A program made the position numbers and the translations under genes. A stretch of DNA of 64,000 nucleotides. Source: Akebia trifoliata (lineage: Eukaryota > Streptophyta > Magnoliopsida > Ranunculales > Lardizabalaceae). Below are positions 36,726 to 48,048 of the stretch, piece after piece; the stretch's first letter is position 1; every line of letters starts with the position of its first letter. The stretch covers positions 1 through 64,000 of the forward strand of contig JADQWC010000491.1 of assembly GCA_017979445.1 (NCBI GenBank). The letters run 5' to 3'. Under the pieces are notes generated by a model. That model made no database searches, was not told where the DNA came from, and saw only the letters and a list, made by a program, of their open reading frames with translations.

Positions 36726-36759
36726 CACCAAGAGTAGATTGATTTCGGTTGAAACAATA

Positions 36760-37900
36760 ATGAGATCCACGAGAACAATTGAAGTCAATGCACCCCCACC
36801 AACTGTTCCAACCGTAGATGCCTAACTTTTGGCGATGTTGAATGTCATGAGAAAATAATAGGAGGAGATGTAGAAAAAGATGGATAATTTAGTTGAACAG
36901 AACCGGAACTTGGGCTAACGCTTCGATAACCAACAATCTGCGAGGCAAAATAATTTGCCAAGAGACTCTCTGCTGGCAAGCAAGGATGATCATGCTTCAA
37001 GTATGGAAGGAAGCACACTATTGTTGATATCTACGGGAGAAGGTGAAATAGAGGTTGCTATTGCAACCACTCAGACAGAGCCCATAATGGACTTAACTTG
37101 AGAATAGGTCAGAGAGATGATCAGGAAGGAGAAAAAGATGGTGAAGAATGTTGATGTAGGCATAGCAGTAAAGTAAGCCATTCAAAGGATTCAAAAGTCT
37201 CCTTTTACAATAGAAATTTTAGTTGAAGAGATCCCGAACAAGTTTGTACCGTCGAATTTTACCCCATATTCAAGGATGAAGGATCCGATAAAGCATATTT
37301 TCCACTTCCAACAGATGCTTGCATTGTAGGAAGAGAAGGAAAGATTGATGTGTAGATTGTTCGCCTCGAATTTGCAGGGGAACGCATTGAATTGGTTCCA
37401 CAAGTTGTCGTACGGATCCATCACCTCATTTGAGAAACTCTACACCGCTTTCGTGACACGATACATTGGCAATAGAAAGAGTGGAGGAGACATTGATGTG
37501 CTACTTAGCATTAGGTTGGGATCTGGAAAGAACATCAGAGAATTCACGAGGAGGTTCAAAGAGGAACCGATGTCTCTAGAGAGTTGTGATGAGAGAATAA
37601 CCGTGGTGGCATTCAGAAATTCCTTACCATCTAGCTCAGGGTTGTATAAATCCCCAGTGAAGAAGAGACCGGAAACTCTGAGCAAGTTGTTTGACAGAGC
37701 GAAAAAGTACATCCGCTTAGAAGATGATTCTCGAAGCTCAATGGGGAAAAATAAGGTTATACATGCTATGGAAAAACCCAGAAAACAGCATCAGCTATAG
37801 TAGTAGGGTAAGAAAAAGTTGCTTAAGCAAGATGGGGAGAAGAGAAGATGAGGGATCTATTTAGCTATGCCCCCCAGTGAGATCTTGCCTCTCATCACAC
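36760..37900 (+). pseudogene. gag (capsid) of the Tat/Retand-type element, broken
   Basis: ATG at 36760, in-frame TAA at 36823, further stops near 36853-36870, 36916 and 37098, and TAG at 37327. Then a clear stretch to TAG at 37798 in the same frame. The open stretch (37345-37800) has the retrotransposon Gag pattern: NALNWFHKLSYGSITSFEKL, FVTRYIG, REFTRRFKEE, and RPETLSKLFDRAKKYI. The upstream part is a charged Q/K/E-rich region likely to form a coiled coil. Most stops are TAG/TAA in glutamine-rich contexts, as expected from C-to-T decay of methylated DNA. Confidence 0.82.
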
Positions 37901-38581
37901 ATGAACCATATTTATAGTGGCCCGCACCTCTTCCTCAAGATCAAATTAACCGAAATGAGAGATATTGTGAATATCACAAGGCGCGAGCGCACACTATTAA
38001 TAGATACCAAGCCTTGAGAAGATTCCTGTAGAGGCTGGTAGAGTAGGGCAAGTTGAGAGACCTACCCAAAAGACAAAGAGAAGACTTGCCCTGAGACAAA
38101 AACTACAAGGCTGACCAGCCACCTGTTGAAGAGCATGAGGGAAGGGTAGCGGTGATACATGTTGTCTTCAGAAAGGAGAGCAAAAAGTCAGGGCAGGACA
38201 AAACCAGTGAGATGATAAAGAGAAGAAAGGTTGAACATTTGGCTCACGTCTATACAGCAAGGAGCTAGCCAATAGAACAGTTGGGGCACCTTGGAGAGCA
38301 AACAGTGGCTTTCTCTGAGAAGGACTTGGAAAGGGTAGTAAGGCCCCATTATGACATACTAGTGGTAACGCTGCGAGTGGGCACTTTCACGCTCAAGAAG
38401 GTGTTGATTGACAGTAGTAGTTCAATAGATATTTTGTATGTTTCGGCCTTCTTAAAGATGAGCCTTAGTAGGAAGGTGTCCTCCCCAGCGGGGCACCATT
38501 GATCGGGTTTGATGGGAGATCCAATTAGCCTTGGGAGAAAATAATATTGCCGGTACAGGTGGGACCAATAACTTTGATGAC
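37901..38581 (+). pseudogene. Zinc knuckle and aspartic protease, interrupted at 38581
   Basis: Near 37960-38010 the frame reads RYCEYHKARAHTINRY, a CCHC knuckle with its last cysteine and glycine altered. The frame at 38281-38502 reads VVRPHYDILVVTLRVGTF then KKVLIDSSSSIDILYVSAFL. The catalytic D-S-G triad appears as D-S-S (glycine to serine). The reading frame resumes on the far side of the inserted element at 49818 with the family's usual next residues (RFVIIEADSP). Confidence 0.78.
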
Positions 38582-40346
38582 TGAAAGCGCCCTCGATCCG
38601 CGGGGTGCGCGGATCCGCTTTTGACCCTTGAGGTTTGGGAGTCGCCACCTAGTTATTACGGTCTAGGAACCGATCAATGACTCTAAACGGATAAAAACTA
38701 ATCTAAAATCAAAAAAACTGAATTCGGGGATCATGTTACGGGATTGGAAGGTGTTAGGCACCAACCCCGCCCGGTCAAAGCCGGTCTCTACTAAATTCCC
38801 AAGTAAATTACATTGCTAAAACCTAGATAAGAAAATAAAAAGGTTTACCTTTCTGATGGCAAGGACTTGGTTCCCTCAGATCTGACAAAAAGAACTCCTT
38901 GTACCGTGCTCCCTTGCTTCGTTCTGTTTCCGGATTTGTCTTCGGATCTCCAAGGCAAGGTATCTCCTTGTTTTTGAATCTGAACTCTTCAAATTCGTTG
39001 CGGATTTGGGGGTGTTTTTAGAAGGCTTTTGGGTGTTTTCTAGACTAAAATTGAAGGAGAGATGTTAGCTAAGGAGTTGGGGCTCCAAAACTAAGGTTTA
39101 TGGGGGGCTAGGGGAGCTTCTAGACCTACTTCTCTTAGGGTTTATAATTTTATACGAAAATAGGGTGTGAGCATCTCTATTTATAGAATTTTTTTAAGGT
39201 TGATTTGGATAGAGTTAGTGTTTAATTAGAGATCTTTTAATTAGAGTTGTGTTTTAGTTTGACTTGTTTTAGGTAGAATTGTGTTTTAATTAGAATTGTT
39301 TTAGGTAGAATTGTGTTTTAATTCAAATTGTTTTAGGTAGAATTGTTTTTAAGCTAGAACTCTATTAGATAGAGTTATTAATCAATTATAATTCTATTAT
39401 GACTTTTGGTCTTATTTGATTGACTTTTAATGTTTTGACTTTAGTCTTAATTGATTGACTTTTAATATTTTGACTTCAGTCTTGCTTAATTGACTTTAAT
39501 TTTGACTTCAGTCTCACTTGATTGACTTTAATACCTTGACTTCAGTCTTGCTTGATTTACTTTTAATTTTGGGAGAACCCCCCTCTAAAATATCTTTAAT
39601 TCTTTGGACCCCCAAATGGAGGGGTCCTTAAAGAAATATCCCACGAACCCTCAACAATTTTACCCGAAAGTCCGATTGATCGATTTTTTAGGTTCAAAAT
39701 TTTAAATTAATTTCATTAATGTTTAAATATAATAATTTAATGTTTTATTTATTAATTTCGAAATTTTTTATCATGAAAATTGTGAAATTACCGTTTTGCC
39801 CCCGAAGAGGACTTTTCACATTTTAAGTCGGTTTTTAATGTTCTAAGATGTTTTAGAATCGGTTTTTCGTAAGGAATTCAATGGAAATATTAGTTTTTTT
39901 TTTATTTATGAAATTTTTTGTGTGAAATGGTTGTGAACTTTATGAGGGGCATTTTCGTAATTTTGTCAAATTCTGATAAATTGGTGAAATGATTTATTTG
40001 GTTCCGATTTGTCATTTTATGTGTTCGAATGGGTTTTCCTAAGCGTAACGTAGGCTCTAAGGTTGTTTTGAGGTTAGGGGTATTTTGGTAATTTGGTAAT
40101 ATTAGTGATTTTTATCGTGAAGCTTCTTTTTGGTCTGCAAGATGATGATTTCTATGTTTCTGGGGTCGTACTTTTCCTAGCGTAGCGTGGTTTCTAAGGT
40201 TTTGCAATTCGAGATACCTCATCTGGATTTCTGAAACAAATCTGGTAACAAAGTAAAACAATGGAATACACATCTATCATTGGGAATCCTTGCGATCGGG
40301 TTGACGAGTTGATTAATCAGGCGGACGCAAAAATGGGGTGTCTACA
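38582..40346 (-). repeat. 3' LTR of the intact Ogre-like element
   Basis: TGAAAGCGCCCTCGATCC to GGGGTGTCTACA. Nearly identical to 48049-49812; differences seen include CTAAAATC/CTAAAACC, TTTCTGATGG/TTTCCGATGG and a T-run length change near 39185. Confidence 0.93.
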
Positions 40347-40361
40347 GATGCCCCTCTTTGG
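40347..40361 (-). other. Polypurine tract of the intact element
   Basis: Reverse complement reads CCAAAGAGGGGCATC, the same as at 23608-23622, directly before the 3' LTR. Confidence 0.8.
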
Positions 40362-40714
40362 CAGAGGGTTGAAGCAAACTAGATAGCAAATCTATTTTGG
40401 TAGATAGTGCGATATCTGAATGCCAAAGCTAGTGACAGTTCATTTTGCAGCCTGATTTAGCAATTCGTCAAGGTGTTCGGATCCTTGAGGGTAAAGCTCT
40501 CCCCGAATTAAAAGGTTGTCAGGTCCTTGAGCGCAAACTCTCACTGACGGTGTCAGATCCTTGAATTTTAGAGAATTCTCCCTGACTAAAAAGTGCAAAT
40601 GTGCAAGTGTGTGCATTGTGTGAAACTGAGTAAAACCTAAGCATAAATTTAGCATAATCTGAGTATAAACTGAGCATAATTTGAATATAAACTGAGCATA
40701 ATTTAAATATAATC

Positions 40715-41440
40715 TGAACATAGTTCCTGAGAAAACCCTCGGCGGCATCTGAGCATAGTTCCGAAAAACCCTCGGTGGTATCTGAGCATAGTTCCGAGAA
40801 AACCCTCGGCGGTATCTGAGCATAATTCCGAGAAAACCCTCGGCGGTATCTGAGCATAGTTCCGAGAAAACCCTCGGCGGTATCTAAGCATAGTTCCAAG
40901 ATAACCCTTGGCGGTATCTGAGCATAGTTCCGAGAAAACCCTCGGCGGTATCTGAGCATAATTCCGAGAAAACCCTCGGCGGTATCTGAGCATAATTCCG
41001 AGAAAACCCTCGGCGGTATCTGAGCATAGTTCCGAGAAAACCCTCGGCGGTATCTGAGCATAATTCCGAGAAAACCCTCGGCGGTATCTGAGCATAATTC
41101 CGAGAAAACCCTCGGCGGTATCTGAGCATAGTTCCGAGAAAACCCTCGGTGGTATCTGAGCATAATTCCGAGAAAACCCTCGGCGGTATCTGAGCATAAT
41201 TCCGAGAAAACCCTCGACGGTATCTGAGCATAATTCCGAGAAAACCCTCGGCGGTATCTGAGCAAAATCCAAGATAACCCTTGGCGGAGACTGAGCAAAA
41301 TCCAAGATAACCCTTGGCGGCAACTGAGCAAAATCCAAGTTAACCCTTGGCGGAGACTGAGCAAAATCCAAGATAACCCTTGGCGGCAACTGAGCAAAAT
41401 CCAAGTTAACCCTTGGCGAAAACTGAGCAAAATGGCAAAG
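40715..41440 (-). repeat. 34-bp / 33-bp tandem array, stop-free in three frames
   Basis: 40729-41262 holds about 15-16 near-identical 34-bp units (on the + strand TCTGAGCATAATTCCGAGAA followed by AACCCTCGGCGGTA). 41262-41440 holds about five older 33-bp units (GAGCAAAATCCAAGATAACC). Because 34 is not a multiple of three, a reader passes through all three phases every 102 bp, giving the 34-residue period with SELCSDTAEGF, RYRRGFSRN and YAQIPPRVF. No phase has a stop on the - strand, so overlapping open frames of 342 and 330 codons arise (41547-40519 and 41695-40703). These lack family similarity and are repeat-born, but they would be translatable. Confidence 0.93.
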
Positions 41441-42224
41441 GAACGAAGGACTTTGGGAATGAATGAATGAATTTGGAAAAGATTGATCAGAGTGAATTGA
41501 ATAAATCTGGAAGATACTGAATCTGGAAGAGAAATGATCGATTCCAAGAATGATTGGATCTGAAAAAGAATCTGGAGAACGAAAGAATGCCATATCTCCT
41601 ATGTGAGATCCAAAATACTTTTGTTTGAACCTCAAGGATGTATCAAAAAGTTTTATGAATTTAAAACATGAGTTTTTATTTCTTTTGACCCTCAAAAGTT
41701 TTCGAAAAAACTGTTATCAAGAGGGTAACCTTAGGTTTGGGGTTCCTATTATTTTTCAGGATTAACATTGCTCGAAAATAAAATGCCCCTAGTTTGACAA
41801 TGTACGTGGCATTGAAGATAATTGAACACATCATGCAAAAATTAAAAAAAATGCCCCTAGTATAAGGGGGAAAAGTTACATTAAGAAGAAAGAAAATGCC
41901 CCTTGTATGAAGGTTTGAATAATTGATTACCACAAGCGCAATAAAGACTCAACTCTTAATTTTGATTAATTTTATTAAAGATTTTGAGTCAGGCTCAAGA
42001 GTACAAAATTATTTCCTTTCGAAATTCATCATAGAATTCACCCTTATCTCCCTTGGTTCACTTGGGGGAGTAAACATTTTCAGATCGATCGTAGACAAGA
42101 TACTTGTGGCTTCTGAGTCTATGCCTGGTTTAAGCTAAGTATTGAACTTGATTATTCGGACTTCTGATGTTTCAGCTCGGACCGCTCTCAGCTTGGGATT
42201 TTCTTCTGTTTTTCTTTATTGCTC

Positions 42225-42440
42225 TAACTTTTGCCTAGATCGCCTTTTCAAGTTTTCAATCTAGCGAGCTTGCTCTAGCTTTTGCCTAGATCGCCTTTTC
42301 AGGTTTTCGATCTAGCGAGCTCTTTTTTTTCTTTGCTCTGATTGTTGCCAAAGTTGTCCTTTCAGATTTTCAACCTTGCGAGCTTGCCTTAATTTTTGCC
42401 TAAGTCGCCCTTTTCGGGTTTTCAACTTAGCAGGCTTCAT
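42225..42440 (-). repeat. 51-bp coiled-coil-like repeat (intact element)
   Basis: Reverse complement of the units at 13570 and 63178 (GATCGCCTTTTCAGGTTTTC and CTAGCGAGCTTGCTCTAGCT). Confidence 0.65.
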
Positions 42441-43109
42441 CATTTTTTATCTTCTTCTTCTCTTCTGAACTTATGGAGTTGCTGTCTAATCATGCTTTGC
42501 TATCTTCCTGACTTCTCGCACGGTACTTAGGAGGACTTTCATGGGTAAGCTTAGGACTGGGTATAAAAAGAAAAGGATTTTGAGGCTCAAAAACCCAAAT
42601 GCCCCTTGTGTGGCATTTCCTTTTAAGTTATTTCTTTTTCTTTAAATTTTCTTTCCCACTTTGAATTTCTTTTTCTTTTGAATTTTCTTTGATTTTTTGA
42701 TTTTTTGTGTGGGAAAATAGATTTTTTTTTTATTTTGATGTGGTCGGGCCTGAAGTGACTTCTCAGGTTGCTTACGTACCCCAAAATTTTGGGATCAGAG
42801 CAAAACGTAGTTCGAAATTCCCTCCCCTAGGTTAGGTGATCGGGCTGAGAAAGAAAAGGGCATCATTTTTTTTTAAAAGGCTGCAAAGGACTGAGAAAGG
42901 AGATAATGAACTGGGTAGCAGGAAAATTGATTCGGCCAAAGATGGCCTCCTTAAATGTAGTACCATTTGATTCGATCAAGGTTAGTTGACTCTGGTAGTT
43001 CACTTCCATCATGATCTTGAAGTCTGACGACTTTTCCAGACAATATTTCCTTAATGAATGAATTTCTCCAATTAGGTTCAGACTTTCTCCTATAGTCGAG
43101 GAGGAGGTT

Positions 43110-44040
43110 CAATTTTCTTTGAAGTCTAACAGTTAAATCCTTGACTTGTAAATGATGAGCTTTGACCTTTGTCAAATGCACGGTGACTCTTCTTAGATAA
43201 ACTTGCACATGGTATAGGACTTTAACTCGTTTTCTTCGATCAAATTTAACTTTTCATACCGTTGGCGAACTCAGTCTGCTTCTGACAACTGACTTTCCAT
43301 CAAGACCTTGAAATACAGGATTTCCAATTTAACTAGCAAAACTGTTTCCATATCATATACTAGAGAGTAGGGAATATCTCCAATAGAGGACTGCATTGAA
43401 GTATAATATGCCCCTAGTGTGAATGGTAATTTTTCTAACTAATCCCAGTGTGATTAACACATTTTCTTGATGATTATCTTGAAACTCTTACGAACTGCTT
43501 CAACTGCTCCATTAATCTGAGGAAGGTAGAGTAATGATCTGCGATGCCGGATTTTGAACTTTGTACACAGAATAATGACTTATGCTTTGAAGTACGACCC
43601 ATTATCAGAGATCAGTTTAGAAGGTATCCTCATATCGACTGATAATATGTGATTTGCAACTCAAGATGTAGTAAGGATAGTGCTGATACATTTTATAAAA
43701 TCTTCTTTGATTCCATCGATATAGACGAGTATCTAGTCCATGTCGAACAAGACTCAAGCTTGTACCTAACATACCCTCATATGATCACACGAACAAGTCT
43801 TTTGAAATTTCTGAGAAAATTCATTATCCCCTTGTGTTCCTCTAGAGATAAGATGGTTTCTATTTGAATCTCTTTAGGAATTTAATTATGTTCCGAGGTC
43901 AATGACCTTACTCTTTTGAGCCCGACTCTTATCTTCTTGTTCAGGAGAAAAATCTATCCTTGAAGCCAGATCAGTAGTTAATTCGTTAATGCACTCGAGG
44001 TATTCAAAAATTTCCTTTATCCAATCAAATTCAGAAGGGA
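43110..44040 (-). pseudogene. pol remnant of the intact element (linker fused to integrase core)
   Basis: Same arrangement as 11958-12900, read on the - strand. The linker is at 44040-43745, the fusion near 43730, and the integrase core down to 43110, with the equivalents of the YHPQINGMVEA motif broken near 43500. Even this recent insertion has a broken pol, so it must have been copied by enzymes from elsewhere. Confidence 0.75.
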
Positions 44041-44519
44041 CGATAAACACCTCTATAGACTCGACGAACTAACTTGACTCAATAAGAAAAGTAGACTCAA
44101 TCTAAGGAAGACATGATCTTGCTAGAAAAAAGGACTCGAGCTAACCCAAATGACTCATGAAAACTCAAGACTACCCAAAACGGGCCTGATGAGAACTGAG
44201 ACATTGCTTACAACTGGTAGGATTGAAGCACTATGATTTTCAAAGAATAACTGGATGATGTTGAAAAATTTTGAGGTCATTTCTGACTGTTGACTTGATA
44301 TTGACGTTTATTCTAACTAACCGGATTTACAACCTTATCTTGACGATGGGCGATTGAGCTTAGATACAATGATAACCCTTAAACCTCTTTGAAGGTGAAT
44401 TTAACCAATTTCAGTGTCACCCCCTTGATAACATTTTAAATGAACCTTGAGATTTTATTGAATTTTGTGCACCAATCCATTAAAAAGTTCATCCATTTAA
44501 TGATTATTCAGAAGAAAAA

Positions 44520-44860
44520 TATTGACAAATAATGTTTTCATTGAATAATAACTTCAAACATATTTCAATAATTTTTCATGCAAATATATATCTTTTGTAA
44601 ATCATTTTTCCTTCATTTTCTTTTTCTTTTGGAAAACATTTTCTTCTGGAAAATATTTTCTTCTGGAAAATATTTTTTCCTTCGAAAAATAATTTTTATT
44701 TGGAAAACATTTTCTCTTGGAAAATATTTCTAGAAAACATTTTTTTCTTAGAAAACATTTTTTCTAGAGAATAACACTTTTTCTGGAAAACACTTCTTTT
44801 GGGAAACATTTTGTCCTAGAAAATACTTTCTTTTTCTTCTTTGAAAATTCGATTTCCATT
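44520..44860 (-). repeat. A-rich TTTTCC block (intact element)
   Basis: On the + strand TTTTCTTCTGGAAAATATTT-type units. Counterpart of 10985-11440. Confidence 0.65.
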
Positions 44861-45057
44861 TAACTGGCCCGGTCCATCATGATTGTTGGATCGGGATGGA
44901 CTGGGTCATTATTGTAAAAGAATGGATTCTTCATTGGGTCGGTGCACTCATTTTGATTTTCAAAAACAATATTTTTGATCCTTGAGGACAATCATACACT
45001 TTGATCTCATCATTCACATCACTCACATACATTCATCCAACAACAGACATTCATTCA

Positions 45058-45850
45058 ATAAACAACCCGGGAACACCCACGATAAGTTCGAGTCGTGACC
45101 TATGGGGAAGGTTTCTAGACTCTAGGCTTACTACGTGCCATGCATTTTTATCTGGCCACCCTTGCCCAAGCACACCTATATACCTTTCGATACGTGGTGA
45201 CTTGGTTTGATATACCGTATAGGTGATAATCTAAAACCTCAATTCACTTCTCTGAAGCCAAAAACAGTCAGTTTGATCTCCAGTTGAGAGGTGGCGCACA
45301 ATGCTGAGCAAGGGCCCACTTAAATACCTCTCGTCTAGAATAGACGTAGTCTATCCCCCTCGTACAGTAGGGTACAGCGGGGCAAGATCTTGCTTAGGCA
45401 CCGGTTTTGACCAAGAAGTGCAATTGATATACTTAGATTACCTTTTATACCTACGGGTACGAGTCAAGAGTTGTAGTTTTCATAAATGGTTTGGCATCCC
45501 ATGAGGGGACCGACCACGTACTAGTACTACGTTGGCAATCGGGACATGTGACTGTGTGGCTCACAATAGGTCAAAGGCTCAGGTCACTCCAGCCTGGGTG
45601 CATCAATATATCTCTCAGAATCACCTGATCAGACGGTATTAATGCCCCAGTTTGATATACCCTAAGGTACGTGACTGGAGTTGTGGGTTTCATGAATGAC
45701 GTCGCATCTCCGAAGAGACCGGGCCACGCACTAGTGCCACGTTGGCTAAATGGACGTGTAAGTACTCAAAACAATAAACGTGCATGTGGTGTGTGCAAAA
45801 CAGGGTGGGGTGTGCCCGGGGCCTTTTTCAAACAAATGGGCCCATGGATC
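45058..45850 (-). other. Conserved non-coding block (intact element)
   Basis: Reverse complement of 10016-10740. ACTAGT cores are at 45520 and 45730, 210 bases apart. Very close in sequence to the other copies although the flanking leader is quite different. Confidence 0.8.
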
Positions 45851-46059
45851 AAATTAAACCAATCATTACAACATGAATAACATGAATATTTAATTGAAAT
45901 AAACACTATCCTAATCACATGAATACTTAATCAAGATCAAGACCATTCAAATCACATGATTAAAGATGAGGATATCAAGCATATAGCAAGCACTTAATCC
46001 AACATTATTTCCTTATGTATTCCAATCGAGGGTTATTTCGGATGGCCCAAAATAATTCA

Positions 46060-47750
46060 GAAAATCATATTGCATCGAGGATGACTGGATATTCGTTAGG
46101 ATGGAGATTTTAAAATCAAATAACCATTTTTTTTTTTTTTTTGAATAAAAAACAGAATCCCAATAAAAATTTAGCCAACAAATGGATCGTTGTTGACAAA
46201 CCATCTTTTACTAATGTCACCCAAATTTCCACGTAAATCATTAAGGTGTCATTAGAACAATTGGTGTGCCAAAATAATAAATCATTCAGCCGCAAAGAGG
46301 GTTGCCAACAATTAGAACAACATTGGGGTGTATTAGCAATCCATTATTAATTTATAACACATCAATCCTTTAGAAAAAATAAATAATTGCCCACACATGG
46401 ATCGGTGTATTACAAATAAAAGCTTGAGATAAACTAAACAACCACAATCTTCATTAGTTAAATTAAGCAATTATTTCATAAAAAAATATGCTTATTTAGT
46501 TGTAATTTTTCATCTAATCCAATGATTCTGATCCCAGAATTTTTAAGAAGTAAACATAAAAAATTAAAAGGGTTCAAAACTAAACGGATTGACTTTGATG
46601 TTGTCATCAATTTCCATAACATGTCGATGTTCTCGGCAAATTCCTAAACAAAAACAAAAGTTCAACAAAAAACAGAAACTAATTTTGTGAAAATAGATCA
46701 ACTGAGATCGGCCCGTTCCAGATCCAAGAGATTTTTTTTTTTTTTTTTTGCACCTATCCGATCTACCGTTTAAAAGCAACCGAAAACAAACCCAGAATTT
46801 CAACGTTTCTACAGTTCGATTTATGTTCATCATACCAATCTGATATATGTGAGTTGAAGCACATAAACAGCCAACAAGATCAATCAAAATCGGCAGTGAT
46901 GTACGAGGTTTGAATCTACATAAAAGTTCGGTCGAATTAGTTTTTTTTTTTATTTAAAAAATAACAAACCAGAACAGATTTAGTTTCTCTTTTTTTAAAA
47001 AAAAAATCGATTGAACCGATCGATCTTGAATCAGCCGATTCGGATTGAAGTCGTTGGAACTAGATTGGTTTCAGATATGGTTCGGCTGGGGAAGATGAAC
47101 CAGATCGGTTTCTGGTTGGTTCAGCTGAGGACGATGAAGTAATAACAGATTAAAACGCCAACATCAAATCGATTTTGAGAGTGATTTCTGTTTCAAACAA
47201 CGAATTTGATCTGATACTCCAGCCGATCGGTTTGGATTATTCTCTGTTTGAAAGAACGAACTCATTTGGTTCTCTTAAGAAGATGATGTGGTAAAAAGAA
47301 AACATTAATTTTATTTAAAACACACCACTTATACCAGCGTTGTTCTTGGTGTTAAGGGAGTGTGAAAACTGAAAAAAAAACGTTATTACTCATTGCACAC
47401 CGACCCAAACAGCACTTGCTGTTGACAGAACCTAAATATTTTTTTTTTTTTTTTTTTTACTATTTGCTTCATGTTTGCTGTCAATGGACAGCACCAATAT
47501 ATTTACTAGAACAATCCAATCATAAAAATTTAAAAAAATAAAAATAAAAATAAAATAAAGTAAAAATAAAATAAAAATAAAAACTTGTCAACCAAAAGAT
47601 CGACCATGCCTACAAGTAAATCAAAAGCTTTTCCCCCTCCCTAAAAAACGTCCAAGGATTGATCAAAGTACCCCTAAAAAATTTTAAAAAATTTAAGGAG
47701 AAACAAGACAGCAATCTCTCTGCTCCGATAACCATTAATTCATCCTTGAT
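46060..47750 (-). other. Element-specific leader insert, possible captured transcript
   Basis: On the - strand this lies between the PBS-proximal leader (shared with 57280-57745) and the conserved downstream leader (shared with 9750-9850 and 59050-59160). It has no counterpart in the other copies. Near its end is a run of 18 A on the sense strand (46127-46142 as T on +). Another A-run (~24) is near 47434-47457. A pyrimidine-rich stretch ending TTTAG precedes an open piece reading REHRHVMEIDDNIKVNPF (to 46572). I do not recognise a family. Confidence 0.45.
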
Positions 47751-48029
47751 AACACCGACCTTTAAAATTTTGTATTATTTAAGGTCATCCTAAACGACCC
47801 TCAATTGAACCACAAAGATAATGCTCGATTAATCCATAAAAATAACATGCCGAGATCTCTAATATTCAAAAACACCTGCCCAATAATCAAACAAAAGGAC
47901 GGAGATGCAAATATAATCATGAATAAACCAATAAACAAAAACTAACAAAATAAATAAACAAATAAAAACATTCTAGGTTATTTTAGCGATGCTCCCATAC
48001 TTGGGGTTTTTCAAGTTTGATCCTCAATG

Positions 48030-48047
48030 TCCCCAGTGGAGTCGCCA
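48030..48047 (-). other. Primer-binding site, tRNA-Arg type (intact element)
   Basis: Reverse complement reads TGGCGACTCCACTGGGGA, one base from the LTR end. Confidence 0.82.
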
Positions 48048-48048
48048 C

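Noticed and set aside
40715..41440. CRISPR-like array
   Set aside because: Units are directly adjacent 33/34-bp repeats without unique spacers, no cas genes, and the DNA is plant.
40519..41695. 342- and 330-codon open frames as real protein genes
   Set aside because: They arise only because the 34-bp unit lacks stops; all three phases are open, the peptides have no family, and the region is the 3' UTR of a retrotransposon.
46564..46887. 107-codon open frame on the - strand as a known host gene
   Set aside because: Contains a lysine run from poly-A and no recognisable domain. Kept only as part of an unidentified insert.
46120..47460. Long T-runs as terminators or assembly gaps
   Set aside because: In a plant genome such runs are ordinary or mark poly(A) on the other strand; no pairing stem precedes them.
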